Of a stretch of DNA of 64,000 bases, positions 1 through 9,609 are shown in pieces. The notes under the pieces were generated by a model. That model was given only the letters and a program-made list of their open reading frames with translations, did not search any database and was not told the DNA's origin. Source of the DNA: Gemmatimonadota bacterium. GTDB lineage: Bacteria; Gemmatimonadota; Gemmatimonadetes; Gemmatimonadales; GWC2-71-9. Location: contig JADFNB010000005.1 of the NCBI GenBank assembly GCA_022563595.1, positions 1 through 64,000 of the forward strand. The letters run 5' to 3'. Made by a program: the position numbers and the translations under genes. Every line of letters begins with the position of its first letter. Positions within the stretch are counted from its first letter, which is position 1.

Positions 1-292
1 CTAGACGTACCGCCTCGTCGGCAAGCCGGACCTGCTGCCCGGTCGTATCCACCGCGCTCTCGCCGAGCGTGCGGCGAAGGATGCGCACGGCTTCACGCAG
101 GGAGTGTCGCGCCGCGGATTCCTCCTTATCGGGCCATAGCAGGCCGATCAGGTGATCGCGGGTGCGGACACGCCTTGGCGACCGCGCAAGGTAGACGAGC
201 AGCGCGAGGTGCCGGCGCCACACGAGTTCGGGTGGGGCGGCCCGGCTCTCGATCGTCACCTCGACCGGGCCAAGCGTGCGACAGACAATCAT
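1..292 (-). CDS. BTAD/SARP-type transcriptional activator, N-terminal part (runs off window)
   Basis: The reverse strand from an ATG at 292 stays open to the window edge, giving about 97 residues. The protein opens with a short strand typical of AfsR/SARP-type regulators. A winged-helix region follows, with LALLVYLARSP, then RDHLIGLLWPD, then ARHSLREAVRILRRTLG. This last pattern is the signature of the OmpR-like DNA-binding half of BTAD regulators. The start lies 4 bases after the stop of the Ser/Thr kinase gene, so the two are very probably co-transcribed. In such proteins a bacterial transcriptional activation domain and often TPRs follow, but they lie outside the window. Target genes are unknown. 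The family call is good; the function is inferred. Confidence 0.75.
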   Translation of the reverse strand, partial: MIVCRTLGPVEVTIESRAAPPELVWRRHLALLVYLARSPRRVRTRDHLIGLLWPDKEESAARHSLREAVRILRRTLGESAVDTTGQQVRLADEAVRL

Positions 293-296
293 GCGG

Positions 297-3119
297 TCAC
301 CGGCCGCCGCACAGCGCCACGGCGGCCTCGACCTCACGCACCAGATCGTCGTGCGAGGACTCGGCATCGCTCCACCGCGCCAACGCTTCGGGAAGCACGT
401 CGCACACCCGCCGCCTGTCACCCAGCCGCTGCGCCGCCATCCCGCGCAGGTAGCGCGCGTAGGTCTCGAACGCCCAGTCGATCTCCGCGGCCTGTGCGAT
501 TCCTGTCAGCCCGCCCACCGCGTCCGCGTTCAGGTACCACAGCCACGTGGAGTCCGCCCCCGGATCGTCGAGTCGATCGAGCCAGCGACCGCGCTCGAGG
601 TGAAGCAACGCCCGCAGGAACGGATCGCCGCCTCGTCCTCCGACGTCCATCTCGAGGATGCGCTCCGTGTGTTGAAGCGCGCCGCGTAGATCGCCCGCGC
701 GGGCAGTCCCGATCCCGTCAGCCATCGCACGCAGCCACATGGTCGCCGAATCTCCTTGCCCTAGCCCGTCGGACCAGGATCGCGCGACAACGCTGTCGCC
801 CGCGGCGAAGCCGTGCAGGCTCAGAGTCCAGGCGGCCCGCGCGCCGAGCGTTGGATGCAGGCTCAGACGCTCGAGTACCGCTCGTCCGCGCTGGACTTCG
901 TCAACGCTCAGGCCCGGCATCCCGACGACGTGCGGCACGACACGCCACTGCGCGGCTTGGAGCTCGTACTCGGGATCGCCGACCGCCGCTGCGGCCGAAT
1001 CGAAGTGCGCAATCGCCGCCCGCATCCTCCCAAGCGCCACGAGCCCCAGGCCCTGGGCCACGAGAGCGTCGGCGCGCGTTGCCGGATCCGGGGACGCTGC
1101 CGCGAACATCCCTCCAACGGTGACCATGGAGGCGGGAACCCCGAAGGCCGGGGCCCAGCGAAACTGCCTCCTCAGCTCGGCCATGCTCTCCGGAGAGTCG
1201 AGAAACTCTCCACGCACCCGGTCGACGGAATCAGGCCGGAACCGTTCCGTCCACGTCAACCGGAGGGTACACTCGAAGCAGAAGCCAGGGTCAGTTTCCG
1301 GCGCGGCTATCTCATTGTACAGCCGGCGTGCGGCCTCGGCCCCCTTCTCGTCGCCCAGTCGGATCAGGGCCCAGGTCAGCGTGGACTGCACGGGTGCCAA
1401 CAACGGGTTGAGACGGCCAGCCGAGTCGAGGGCCGCCACTGCGCTGTCGAGCTCGAACCCGGCGAGTGCGCCGCGATGGAACAGCTCGTTGCCGTAGAGC
1501 AGCCAGGGGTATCCATCATTCGGCGCGGACGCGATCGCCCGCCGGTAGATTTCCATCCGTTGGGTCGGCGGCGCGAGGTCCGCCTCGATGAGCAGGCGGT
1601 CGAGGTCGTTGAAGTCATCGGGGTAGCGTGCGTAGATGTCCGCGAGATGATCCCTGTCCAGGGGGAGGCGCCGCCACCGCCGCACGTTGAAGCGGCGCCA
1701 ATGGGCGAGTGCGAAGGTCGAGTCCAGCGCGAGCGCCTCGATATACGCCTCCTCGGCCGCCGCCAAACGCTCGCGTTCGAAGTTCAACTCCCCACGGTTG
1801 AAGGCGTCAAGCACCGCGGCGCTCCGCGAAGGGGAGCTCTGGAAGCGTGAGCCCTTGCCCGGCGCTACGATGCGCACGAGCGCATGGGCGATCCGAAAGC
1901 CTAGGTCATTAAGATCCTCGAAGGTGCCGGCGATACGCTCAGTCTGCCTAACCATACCCGTGGCGAAGACCACCTGGACGCGCACCGCTACAGAATCGCC
2001 GTCCCGCATCACGGTGCTGTAGGCGACGAACCGGGCGCGCAGCTCGCGCGCCGCCTCCGGGCCGATAGAGTCCACGACGCGTCCGACGCGATCCCACAAC
2101 GCAGACGCCAGCCTCATCGGGGTGACGGTGATTCCGGTCGCTGTCGCCAGTTCCAAGTGGAGCTTCGTCGTTCGCGCGAGGAACGTCCCGAGCTCCCGAT
2201 CCTCCGGACCACTCGCTACCTCGAAGGGCAGGATGGCGAGATCGGTGAAGTCAGGTGGCGGCCGCCGCGGGGCGAGCAGGAAAACCGCCACCCCCACGCT
2301 AACAACGCCCGCCGCTATGAAAACCGGATTCCTCCGTGCCTTCGCGCGCAGCAGTGCCGTCCGGAACGCGCCGGCATCCTTCCACCGATCTGCGGGGTCC
2401 GGCCGCAATGCCCGTTGGAGAACCCGGGCGAGGCGGCGCGGGACCCCCGTCCATTTGTCCGGGTCCGCCAGTCCCGGCACCCCCAGCCACCGGCATCCGG
2501 TGGCCGCCTCGTACAGCAGCATCCCGAAGCCATAGACGTCGGTCGCCGCGGTGGCCGGTTGTCCGGTCAACTGCTCGGGCGCCATGTACCCGGGGGTCCC
2601 TGCGGCGTATCCCGATCCGGTGAGCGACTCATCCGAGGCGCCCTTCGCAATGCCGAAATCGCCCAGAACCGGCTGATCCTCGCGGTAGAACACGTTCGCG
2701 GGCTTGATGTCCCGGTGAAGGACCCGGTTGCGATGGGCTTTGTCGAGCGCTCCGAGGAGGCCCAAGCCGAGGTGAAAGACCTCTCGCCGCTTCAGCGGGC
2801 CGTTGCGAAGACGATCGGCGAGCGTCCCTCCGTCGAGGTACTCCATGACGAAGTAGGGAAGCCCGTCCGCTTCCCCGACCCGGTGGATGGGAACGATCGC
2901 CAGGTGATTCAGGCCGGCAAGGGTTCGCGCCTCACGGAGAAACCGTTCGGCGGCGACGGCGGTGGCCCACTCCGGACGGAGAACTTTGATGGCGACCAGT
3001 CGGTCGAGGCTCCGCTCGCGCGCGAGGAACACCACCCCCATGCCGCCGCTCGCCAACTCCCGCTCGACGTCGTACTCGCCGCCCAGTGCTGCGCGGAGTC
3101 GCTCAAGAATGGAAGGCAT
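297..3119 (-). CDS. Hanks-type Ser/Thr protein kinase with membrane anchor and TPR-like tail
   Basis: This is a 940-residue protein. Residues 16-270 form a complete Hanks kinase: glycine loop ASGGMGVV (23-30), catalytic Lys45 in VAIKVL, HRDIKPAN with Asp137, and DFG with Asp154. One transmembrane helix follows at about 272-290. A periplasmic part then begins with a TolB-like stretch (LAILPFEV) and continues as an alpha-helical, TPR-like array to the end. In this family the kinase sits in the cytoplasm and the tail senses or scaffolds outside the membrane; the substrate is unknown. A BTAD regulator gene starts 4 bases downstream and is the obvious candidate partner. All catalytic residues are present, so it should be active. 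Confidence 0.93.
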   Translation of the reverse strand: MPSILERLRAALGGEYDVERELASGGMGVVFLARERSLDRLVAIKVLRPEWATAVAAERFLREARTLAGLNHLAIVPIHRVGEADGLPYFVMEYLDGGTLADRLRNGPLKRREVFHLGLGLLGALDKAHRNRVLHRDIKPANVFYREDQPVLGDFGIAKGASDESLTGSGYAAGTPGYMAPEQLTGQPATAATDVYGFGMLLYEAATGCRWLGVPGLADPDKWTGVPRRLARVLQRALRPDPADRWKDAGAFRTALLRAKARRNPVFIAAGVVSVGVAVFLLAPRRPPPDFTDLAILPFEVASGPEDRELGTFLARTTKLHLELATATGITVTPMRLASALWDRVGRVVDSIGPEAARELRARFVAYSTVMRDGDSVAVRVQVVFATGMVRQTERIAGTFEDLNDLGFRIAHALVRIVAPGKGSRFQSSPSRSAAVLDAFNRGELNFERERLAAAEEAYIEALALDSTFALAHWRRFNVRRWRRLPLDRDHLADIYARYPDDFNDLDRLLIEADLAPPTQRMEIYRRAIASAPNDGYPWLLYGNELFHRGALAGFELDSAVAALDSAGRLNPLLAPVQSTLTWALIRLGDEKGAEAARRLYNEIAAPETDPGFCFECTLRLTWTERFRPDSVDRVRGEFLDSPESMAELRRQFRWAPAFGVPASMVTVGGMFAAASPDPATRADALVAQGLGLVALGRMRAAIAHFDSAAAAVGDPEYELQAAQWRVVPHVVGMPGLSVDEVQRGRAVLERLSLHPTLGARAAWTLSLHGFAAGDSVVARSWSDGLGQGDSATMWLRAMADGIGTARAGDLRGALQHTERILEMDVGGRGGDPFLRALLHLERGRWLDRLDDPGADSTWLWYLNADAVGGLTGIAQAAEIDWAFETYARYLRGMAAQRLGDRRRVCDVLPEALARWSDAESSHDDLVREVEAAVALCGGR

Positions 3120-3257
3120 GAGGCCAGATCGTTGTAAGAGCGTCTACGCTACGCTCCGCGGGGGGCGCGGTCAATATGGCCGGGCATTACCGATCACGAC
3201 GCCCCGTTACCTTTCGTGTGTCATCCGACGCGACGATCCAGCAATCCGGAGTTCACG

Positions 3258-3929
3258 ATGAGTGTGACCATCACGTTTCTTGGACATGCAGGCTTCTCGC
3301 TCTCCGACGGCCGGCACACCCTGATCATCGACCCGTTCCTAACCGACAATCCGGTCGCGACTGTGGGGCCCGACGACATCACATGCACCTATCTGGCGCT
3401 CACCCACGGGCACGCGGATCATTTCGGCGACACCGTCTCGATCGCGAAGCGGAACGATGCCACGGTGATAGCGGCCTTTGAGATCTGCAACTACCTCGAG
3501 GAACAGGGCATCTCGAGGACCGAGCCGGGCAACCCGGGCGGCAAGATCGGTACCCCATTCGGCTGGGTTGCGTTCACGCAGGCGTTTCACTCCTCGTCCT
3601 ACAACGGCCGATACATGGGTCTGCCGTGCGGTCTGGTCGCCCACATCGGCGGTAAGACGGTCTATCACTGCGGGGACACGTGCCTGTTCGGCGACATGCG
3701 ACTGATAGGCGAGATCTACCAGCCCGACATCGCCTGCGTGCCGATCGGTGACCGCTTCACGATGGGACCTGACCTCGCGACACGTGCCGCTGAGCTGATC
3801 AGGCCCAAGGTCGCCATTCCGATGCATTACAACACTTGGCCACCGATCGAGCAGGACCCGGCGGACTTCAAACCGAGGGACGTCGAGGTGAGGGTAATGC
3901 AGCCTGGAGAGGTTTGGGAGTACTCCTAG
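3258..3929 (+). CDS. Metal-dependent hydrolase, UPF0173 (UlaG-like beta-lactamase fold)
   Basis: This 223-residue protein has the compact metallo-beta-lactamase fold of the UPF0173 family. The metal-binding signature THGHADH lies at residues 49-55, with further ligand candidates at His10 (FLGHAGF), the HCGDT motif and the late MHYNTW segment. Family members are about 225-230 residues, so the gene is full length. Substrates are not established for most UPF0173 members; UlaG itself is a lactonase. I chose the ATG at 3258 because GGAG lies about 8 bases upstream and the family begins with this MxxTxxGHA pattern; an in-frame start 14 codons earlier adds unrelated sequence. It is transcribed alone, convergent with the acyl-CoA synthetase gene. 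Confidence 0.88.
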   Translation: MSVTITFLGHAGFSLSDGRHTLIIDPFLTDNPVATVGPDDITCTYLALTHGHADHFGDTVSIAKRNDATVIAAFEICNYLEEQGISRTEPGNPGGKIGTPFGWVAFTQAFHSSSYNGRYMGLPCGLVAHIGGKTVYHCGDTCLFGDMRLIGEIYQPDIACVPIGDRFTMGPDLATRAAELIRPKVAIPMHYNTWPPIEQDPADFKPRDVEVRVMQPGEVWEYS

Positions 3930-3986
3930 CAAGTTGCCAGCGCAGGGGAAGTGGCGTTCGGGAAGCTCTGAGCGTCAAAGAGTGGG

Positions 3987-5504
3987 TCAGGCGCCTCGGT
4001 CCCGCGGCATCGTGAACAGGGCCGCCACTTCGGGCTTCGTCACCTTGCCCATGGCATTGCGGGGAAGCGCGGTCACGGCTCGGCACGTCTTGGGGACCTT
4101 ATAGGGCGCCAGGCGGGTCTTCGCCCACTCCTGTAGCGAGGTTGGCGTCAGGTCGCAGCCCTCACGGACCTCCAAGGCAGCACAGATGCGCTCGCCCCAA
4201 TCCGGATCCTCGACACCTACTACGGCACACTCGACGACATCCGGATGGGTGCGCAGCACTTCCTCTACTTCGAGCGCCGACACCTTGTAGCCGCCGGTCT
4301 TGATGATGTCGCTGCTCATCCGCCCCAGAATCCGGTAGGAACCATCCTCGACGACGGCCATGTCGCCGGTGCGGAACCAGCCGTCCTGAAACGCCGCTGC
4401 CGTGGCCTCCGGCTGACGCCAATACTCGAGGAACCCGCCCGGTCCCTTCACCTGGATCTCTCCCGGCGTGCCCGGCGCGACGGTGTTGCCGTCCTCGTCG
4501 ACCAACCGCACCTCGACGCCGGAAAGAGGGGTGCCCACGTGTCCCGGCAGCCGCTCCTCGTGCAGGGGGTTGGACAAGGCCATCCCGATCTCGGTCATGC
4601 CGTAGCGCTCCAGCAACACGTGTCCGGTGATCTCCTTCCACCGCGCGAGCGTAGCGACAGGGAGCGCGGCGGAACCCGAGACCATGAGACGTATTCCCGC
4701 GCACGCGTCGGACAGAGCCTGCTGACGGTCGGGGGACACCTCCTCCCACGCGGCAATCAACCTCCGGTAGATGGTCGGGACCGCCATGAACAGCGTGAGA
4801 TCACCGCTCAGGAAGGAGCCCCAAACCGCCGCTACATCGAACGTCCTGTGCATCTCACAGCGTGCGCCGGCCCAGAGAGCGCAGGTGACAACGTTCACGA
4901 TGCCGTGAACGTGATGGAGCGGAAGGACCAGCAAGATACGATCGGCAGCGGTCCACCCCCACGCATCGACCAGCGTCGTGACCTGCGCGCGCAAAGACCC
5001 ATGCGTCGTAACCACTCCCTTGGGCTTGCCGGTCGTGCCGCTGGTATAGAGCATCATGGCCCGCCGGCTCTCGGCCATTGCCGGGAGGGTTCTCTTGGAT
5101 GCGGCCAGCGCCTCGACCGTCGTAAGCACTCGAGTATCGCCTGCGGCGACGGCCGGCCTGATCCTTTCCGCGAGATCGGGATGCACCACGACGATGGTGG
5201 CCTGTGAATCCCGGAGCACGTATTCCAGTTCCGCGGGCGGATGGGAGACGGCCAGGGGAACCGCGATGCCGCCGGCGCGCCAGACTCCCCATTGGACGGC
5301 CACGTAGTCAAACCCGGGCGGTACGAGGAACGCCACCGGGGTCTCTTGCAGATCGGCTCGGTTGCGCAGGATGCACGACGCGACCCGCGCCGACACGTCG
5401 AGCAACTCGCGGTAGGTGAACTCGCCTCCCGCGGCAGCGATCGCGATGCGATCCCGGTGCAATCCAGCCCGAGCTACGAGCGGCAGTTCGGAATTCGGCG
5501 TCAC
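3987..5504 (-). CDS. Malonyl-CoA synthetase-like (MatB/ACSF3 group) acyl-CoA ligase
   Basis: This is a 505-residue ANL-superfamily enzyme that forms an acyl-adenylate and then an acyl-CoA. The P-loop-like motif LYTSGTTGKPKG, the aromatic motif ERYGMTEIGMAL, the GWFRTGD motif and the hinge/lysine region GRMSSDIIKTGGYKVSALEVE-like are all present, with the catalytic Lys near the end in NAMGKVTK. The IIKTGGYKVSALE hinge is typical of the MatB/ACSF3 branch, which uses malonate or methylmalonate; that substrate is inferred. The start is a GTG with no strong ribosome site. The gene lies 137 bases downstream of the aldolase/dehydrogenase gene on the same strand and may belong to the same transcription unit. 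Confidence 0.85.
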   Translation of the reverse strand: MTPNSELPLVARAGLHRDRIAIAAAGGEFTYRELLDVSARVASCILRNRADLQETPVAFLVPPGFDYVAVQWGVWRAGGIAVPLAVSHPPAELEYVLRDSQATIVVVHPDLAERIRPAVAAGDTRVLTTVEALAASKRTLPAMAESRRAMMLYTSGTTGKPKGVVTTHGSLRAQVTTLVDAWGWTAADRILLVLPLHHVHGIVNVVTCALWAGARCEMHRTFDVAAVWGSFLSGDLTLFMAVPTIYRRLIAAWEEVSPDRQQALSDACAGIRLMVSGSAALPVATLARWKEITGHVLLERYGMTEIGMALSNPLHEERLPGHVGTPLSGVEVRLVDEDGNTVAPGTPGEIQVKGPGGFLEYWRQPEATAAAFQDGWFRTGDMAVVEDGSYRILGRMSSDIIKTGGYKVSALEVEEVLRTHPDVVECAVVGVEDPDWGERICAALEVREGCDLTPTSLQEWAKTRLAPYKVPKTCRAVTALPRNAMGKVTKPEVAALFTMPRDRGA

Positions 5505-5641
5505 TTTCAGGTGGGGGAAAGAGCAACGTGAAGCTAGGCCAAGGCAGCACCCGCGTCCAGCGTGTCGCTAACCCCTGGGTGCCGCTGAAGGGCGACAATT
5601 ACCCGAGTCCGACCGCCGGGTATGGAGCGCTCACATCTAGC

Positions 5642-7750
5642 CTAGCGCGGTGTAGCGTCCGGTAATCCGCCGTCCACCGGAATCGTGGCTCCGGTCGTTG
5701 GGGTCTGACGGGTCGCGAAGAACATCACCGCCTTCGCTACGTGCTCGGCCGTGACCTTCGCCTTGAGCAGGTTTCGGTTCCGGTAGTACTCCTCGAGCCC
5801 TGCTTCATCGAGTCCGCGCGCCCGCATCCGCGCGGGTCCGACCTCCGCCCAGAGACCGGACCTGCGGCCGCCGTGCGAGAACACGGCGTCGGGTGACACC
5901 ATATTCACCCGCACGTCCAGCGCAGCCAGCTCGAGGCTGGCGACCCGCGCCAACTGATGGCACGCCGCTTTGGTGGCGCTGTACGCGCCGAACTCGCCAC
6001 TGGGCGCGAACACGTTCTTGGTGGATATGACCACGACATCACCACCGGCGCCCTGTCTCTCGAACAGGCGCGCCGCTTCCCGCAGCACGAGCAGCACACC
6101 CTCGATATTGACCCGTTCCAAACGCCGAAACGCCTGCAACTCCATATCGGCGAGCGAGGAGACGTGTGCGAGTCCCGCGTTGACGACCAACAGGTCAATC
6201 CCACCCCACGCATCGACCACCGCACCGAACCCGTCGGTCACGTCAGCTTCTTGCGTAACATCGAGCGCCACACCGATGACGCGATCGCCGTATCGCTCAC
6301 GCAGAGCGTCGACCATACTGTCGAGCTGTGTGCCGCTCAGATCGGTCGCCGCGACATGACACCCCTCATCGAGCAGCTTCTCGCAGATGCCGTAACCGAT
6401 CGCGCCCGCCGAACCCGTGACCAAGGCAACCGTTCCGGGCGGAAGTGCCGCGTCCGGCCGCTCCAGCTTGGCTCGTTGGAACGCGTTGTACTCCATGTCG
6501 TAGAGCTGACTCTCGCTCAACCCCACATACGTTCCGCCCGATTCGACGATAGCGGCCTTCACCGCCAGCGTCTGGTCGGTGACATCCCGGGCGATGGTTG
6601 CTTCCCGCACATCGCGCCCGGCACAGGCGACGCCCATCCCGGGGAGCATGACCGTCTTGGGGAGGATGTCTTCTGATGGGACGTCCGAGCCTCCGGCATG
6701 GCGCCGCACGTATTCCCCATAGCCTCGGGAGAACGCGGCAATCGCCGTGGCCAACTGCTCTCGCAACTCCGTCTCATCGTCGAACGCCGGTCGTTCGATC
6801 CACAGCGGGTGAAGGCCGGTGCGAATAAGGTTGTCCGGCGTGAGCGGAGGCATGAGGGCGAGCTCCTTGCCCTGTTCGCCGTCGAGGAACGCAACGATGG
6901 TCTCGGTGAGCAAGGGACGCAGTATCACGCGCTCGCCCGGCACCTCCCGCTCGGCGGCCCGGCGGGTCAACAGACCCCGCAGGACGGGTGCTACCGTGCG
7001 GTAACGTGCCGCCCAAGAGGCTGCCGTGGCGGTCGTGTGCGACACGGGCGAACGGCCCCTGCTCCTCTTCTCCAGATACTCCTCCGCCCTGCTCACCAGC
7101 TCGATCGTCTTGCTGTACGCGTCACGCGCCGTCTCACCCCAGGTGATCAGGCCGTGGTGCATCAGGACCAAGCCCTCACATGTGGGATCGTTCTCGAACG
7201 CTTCTCTTGCGGCTTTGGCGAGCCCGAATCCCGGCTCCACATACGGGATGACACCGATCTGTCCGCCGAGCGCCTCGCTGACGCAGCGCTCCCCGTCGGC
7301 ACGGTTGGTGAGCGCCAGTATCGACGCGGGATGGGTATGGTCGATGTATTTCGGCGCGAGGAAGACGTGCATCAGGGCTTCGATGGATGGGAGGCTCGTG
7401 TGTGGCCGGGCGAGATGCAGACCCAACTCCGTCCTCATCGCCGCTTCACTCAGGGAGTCCACCGTGGAGAGCCTGGCCAGGTACTCGTGATCGAGCGCCA
7501 CGAACCCCGACTCCACGATCGTTTTGAGATCGTAGCCCGACGCCTTCACAAAGGTGACCGGCGCAGTTTCTCCGAACACGTTGGGCAGCGCGGTCTTGAG
7601 CGAGACGTTGCCGCCGCCGTGCAGCACCAGGTCCGGCTCCATGCCCAACAGTCGAGCCGAGTAGACGCGCCGGGCCAGGTCATGACCCGGCTGGCCGGGG
7701 ATCGCGACAGCTATTCCGTCAGCTGCGTCGTCGTTCCAGCGATTGTCCAT
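5642..7750 (-). CDS. Bifunctional class II aldolase / short-chain dehydrogenase (rhamnulose-1-phosphate aldolase-like)
   Basis: This is a 702-residue fusion. The first roughly 400 residues are a class II (AraD/RhaD-type) aldolase with the metal-ligand stretch IDHTHPAS and the later [11 protein letters not shown]. From about residue 435 the rest is a short-chain dehydrogenase with the cofactor motif [10 protein letters not shown], the NAG motif and the active-site YSATK pair. The architecture matches proteins annotated as bifunctional rhamnulose-1-phosphate aldolase/lactaldehyde dehydrogenase. In those, the aldolase cleaves a ketose phosphate to DHAP plus an aldehyde, which the second half oxidises or reduces. 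The start overlaps the end of the LsrF-like gene by 32 bases, which implies translational coupling. No other rhamnose gene is nearby, so the true sugar is open. Confidence 0.88.
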   Translation of the reverse strand: MDNRWNDDAADGIAVAIPGQPGHDLARRVYSARLLGMEPDLVLHGGGNVSLKTALPNVFGETAPVTFVKASGYDLKTIVESGFVALDHEYLARLSTVDSLSEAAMRTELGLHLARPHTSLPSIEALMHVFLAPKYIDHTHPASILALTNRADGERCVSEALGGQIGVIPYVEPGFGLAKAAREAFENDPTCEGLVLMHHGLITWGETARDAYSKTIELVSRAEEYLEKRSRGRSPVSHTTATAASWAARYRTVAPVLRGLLTRRAAEREVPGERVILRPLLTETIVAFLDGEQGKELALMPPLTPDNLIRTGLHPLWIERPAFDDETELREQLATAIAAFSRGYGEYVRRHAGGSDVPSEDILPKTVMLPGMGVACAGRDVREATIARDVTDQTLAVKAAIVESGGTYVGLSESQLYDMEYNAFQRAKLERPDAALPPGTVALVTGSAGAIGYGICEKLLDEGCHVAATDLSGTQLDSMVDALRERYGDRVIGVALDVTQEADVTDGFGAVVDAWGGIDLLVVNAGLAHVSSLADMELQAFRRLERVNIEGVLLVLREAARLFERQGAGGDVVVISTKNVFAPSGEFGAYSATKAACHQLARVASLELAALDVRVNMVSPDAVFSHGGRRSGLWAEVGPARMRARGLDEAGLEEYYRNRNLLKAKVTAEHVAKAVMFFATRQTPTTGATIPVDGGLPDATPR

Positions 7751-8636
7751 GCTCCTCGGCGCTCTCGTTCTTCAGCGTCTCGTAGAACTCGAAGGCTTCC
7801 TGCGGTTTCATGCGGTTGTGCACCACCTCCCGCACGGCCTTGATCATTGCGATCGGTGCTTCCGATTGAAAGATGTTGCGACCCATGTCGACGCCGGACG
7901 CGCCCTGATCAATGGCGTCGTGCGCCATCTTCAGGGCATCCAGCTCGGGGATCTTCTTCCCGCCGGCTATCACGATCGGAACAGGACAGGCCGCCGTCAC
8001 CGTTTCGAATCCCGGCACGAAGTACGTCTTGACGAACGCGGCTCCCAGTTCCGCACAGATCCGGGTGGCCAAGCCGATGTAGCGCGCGTCGCGCGTAAGC
8101 TCCTTGCCGACGGCCGTCACACCCAGCACGGGCATGCCGTAACGGTTCCCCATGTCGATGAGCCGCGTCATGTTGTGGACGCTCTGCGTCTCGTTCGGTC
8201 CACCGATGAACACCTGGACCGCCATCGCCGCGACGTTCATGCGCAGCGCATCTTCGACATCGACGGCAATGCGCTCGTCGGAGAGTTCCTTGAGGATGCT
8301 CGGGCCGCCACTCGAGCGCATGACGATCGCATTGGCCGACGACGGTGGAATGACCGAGCGGAGCATGCCCCGGGTAAGCATGAGCGCGTCCGCATAGGGT
8401 GCAAGCGGCAGGATGGTGACATCGACCCGTTCCAGCCCCGACGTAGGGCCCTGGAAGTAACCATGGTCGAACGCCAGCATGACCGTCTTGCCGGACTGCG
8501 GGCGGAAGATGCGCGCCAGCCGGTTCTTGAATCCCCAGTCGTATGAGTTGGACCCCTTGAGGAAGAAGCCCTCGTGTTTCTGCGGGATGTCCAAGTGATA
8601 GTTCTTCTGCGCCTCGGACGCATCGGCTTCGGGCAT
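7719..8636 (-). CDS. lsrF: LsrF-like class I aldolase/thiolase
   Basis: This 305-residue protein is of the DhnA/LsrF class I aldolase family. It carries the [10 protein letters not shown] motif near residue 55, the family SSGGPSIL segment, and the Schiff-base lysine at residue 203 in [10 protein letters not shown]. coli LsrF has its catalytic Lys at 203, so the alignment is almost gap-free. LsrF cleaves or thiolyses 3-hydroxy-5-phosphonooxypentane-2,4-dione in autoinducer-2 breakdown. No lsr transporter, kinase or regulator is visible here. The partner is instead a fused aldolase/dehydrogenase whose gene overlaps by 32 bases. The symbol therefore marks the family, and the real substrate may differ. 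Confidence 0.82.
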   Translation of the reverse strand: MPEADASEAQKNYHLDIPQKHEGFFLKGSNSYDWGFKNRLARIFRPQSGKTVMLAFDHGYFQGPTSGLERVDVTILPLAPYADALMLTRGMLRSVIPPSSANAIVMRSSGGPSILKELSDERIAVDVEDALRMNVAAMAVQVFIGGPNETQSVHNMTRLIDMGNRYGMPVLGVTAVGKELTRDARYIGLATRICAELGAAFVKTYFVPGFETVTAACPVPIVIAGGKKIPELDALKMAHDAIDQGASGVDMGRNIFQSEAPIAMIKAVREVVHNRMKPQEAFEFYETLKNESAEEHGQSLERRRS

Positions 8637-8854
8637 GTCTTCAGACTCCTCGGGGCCATAGTGCAGAGCGAATCAATGATAGTGCGTCGTGGTGTGATTG
8701 CTGTAAAGACGGCGTCTTCCGCGGCGAAGTCGTGTAGGATAGGCTGGTGGACGGCGGGCAAGGGAGGTGGGCGAACTCCACGACCATTGATGACCTCATC
8801 TACACTGTTCACCTGTTTTCCAGGTCGTCGTGGAAGATCTTCCGGCCCGCACCC

Positions 8855-9298
8855 CTAACGCCCGAGCCCGGCGATCCGCCGTCTCACCTCCTCCGGCAGC
8901 GCCGTCTTCGCTTTCCTTACGTAGTCGTACGAGACCACGACGCCGGCTCCCTCCGCAACGACCTCGTCGTGTTCGAGCGACACAACCCGATACCCCATGG
9001 TGAAGCGATCCTCGGAGACATCGACCGCCCGTCCGCCGACGAGCACGGTATCCGGGTAGCGCAGGGCCCGCCGGAATCGGCAGTCGGTCGAATGGAGGAT
9101 GGCGCCGATCTTGTCGCGTTCGTACGCCTCGAGGAAGCCGCACCGCTCGAGAAACGCGATGCGTGCGGTCTCGAAGTAGCGGAACAGGACGGCGTTGTTG
9201 ACGTGCCCGTACGCGTCCATCTCGCCCCATTGGACGGGGAGTCGCACGATCACGGGAAAGCCGTCGAGGAGTTCGTGGACATTCGGTTCGTCGCGCAT
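8855..9298 (-). CDS. Hotdog-fold acyl-CoA thioesterase (YbgC/FadM type)
   Basis: This 147-residue single hotdog domain has the 4-hydroxybenzoyl-CoA thioesterase signature WGEMDAYGHVNN, which places the catalytic Asp at residue 28, followed by the FRYFETARI helix. The length is normal for the family. Such enzymes hydrolyse short or medium acyl-CoAs or acyl-ACP; the substrate cannot be told from sequence. The gene is alone on the minus strand, about 70 bases from the terminator-like hairpin and tRNA-Cys fragment that mark the left edge of the neighbouring island. It therefore belongs to the ancestral chromosome rather than to the insertion. Confidence 0.85.
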   Translation of the reverse strand: MRDEPNVHELLDGFPVIVRLPVQWGEMDAYGHVNNAVLFRYFETARIAFLERCGFLEAYERDKIGAILHSTDCRFRRALRYPDTVLVGGRAVDVSEDRFTMGYRVVSLEHDEVVAEGAGVVVSYDYVRKAKTALPEEVRRRIAGLGR

Positions 9299-9370
9299 GG
9301 GCCGGAATCTGACCTGTCAGCCAGAGGCGGGGAAGCAAAGACAATCGTGTGAACCTCCCCAGAAACGAAC

Positions 9371-9393
9371 AAGTCCCCGATTGGCGGGGACTT
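9371..9393 (-). terminator. Hairpin downstream of the tRNA-Cys 3' fragment
   Basis: A perfect 8-bp inverted repeat (AAGTCCCC / GGGGACTT, 7-base loop) lies just below the tRNA-Cys fragment, reading on the minus strand as the fragment does. It is best explained as the original tRNA-Cys terminator, left behind when an element inserted in the tRNA gene. There is only a weak T-run, so its strength is uncertain. Confidence 0.5.
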
Positions 9394-9400
9394 ATTGGGA

Positions 9401-9443
9401 GAGGCGCCTGGCAGATTCGAACTGCCGAATAGAGGTTTTGCAG
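9401..9443 (-). repeat. tRNA-Cys 3'-end fragment, putative attachment site (left)
   Basis: This stretch matches 19211-19253 at 42 of 43 positions. It covers the anticodon loop, the T arm and the acceptor 3' strand of tRNA-Cys. The match stops inside the anticodon loop: the bases after CTGCAAAACC do not continue as a tRNA. There is no 5' half, so this cannot be a functional tRNA. The single mismatch (T at 9409, G at 19219) is in the acceptor strand. The direct orientation and anticodon-loop boundary are those of an att duplication made by a tyrosine integrase. Confidence 0.85.
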
Positions 9444-9556
9444 TTCTCTCAGAGCCCTCGTGCGTGGTTGTGTATTGTTGCAACCAGCTGTGTTGTAAGT
9501 GCTTGGCAACCGTTCCATCTGCAGATCATTGCGTCCTTTTCGATCTAGCTACGGTC

Positions 9557-9567
9557 AAACCTTCCCA
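9557..9567 (+). repeat. Short repeat AAACCTTCCCA near left island end
   Basis: This 11-bp word recurs in the same orientation at 19129-19139 inside the right island end, with a one-base variant at 19117-19127. It lies about 115 bases inside the left tRNA fragment. Its placement near both ends suggests integrase arm-type sites, but short words can recur by chance. Confidence 0.35.
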
Positions 9568-9609
9568 ACAGCTCCCCATCCGCCCAGCTCAGCAACATAC
9601 CCGAGCAGC

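Noticed and set aside
9195-9548. Plus-strand open frame crossing the tRNA-Cys fragment
   Set aside because: The peptide contains the translated tRNA sequence (ADSNCRIEVLQ), a known artefact; the same occurs at 19044-19421 and 59424-59677.
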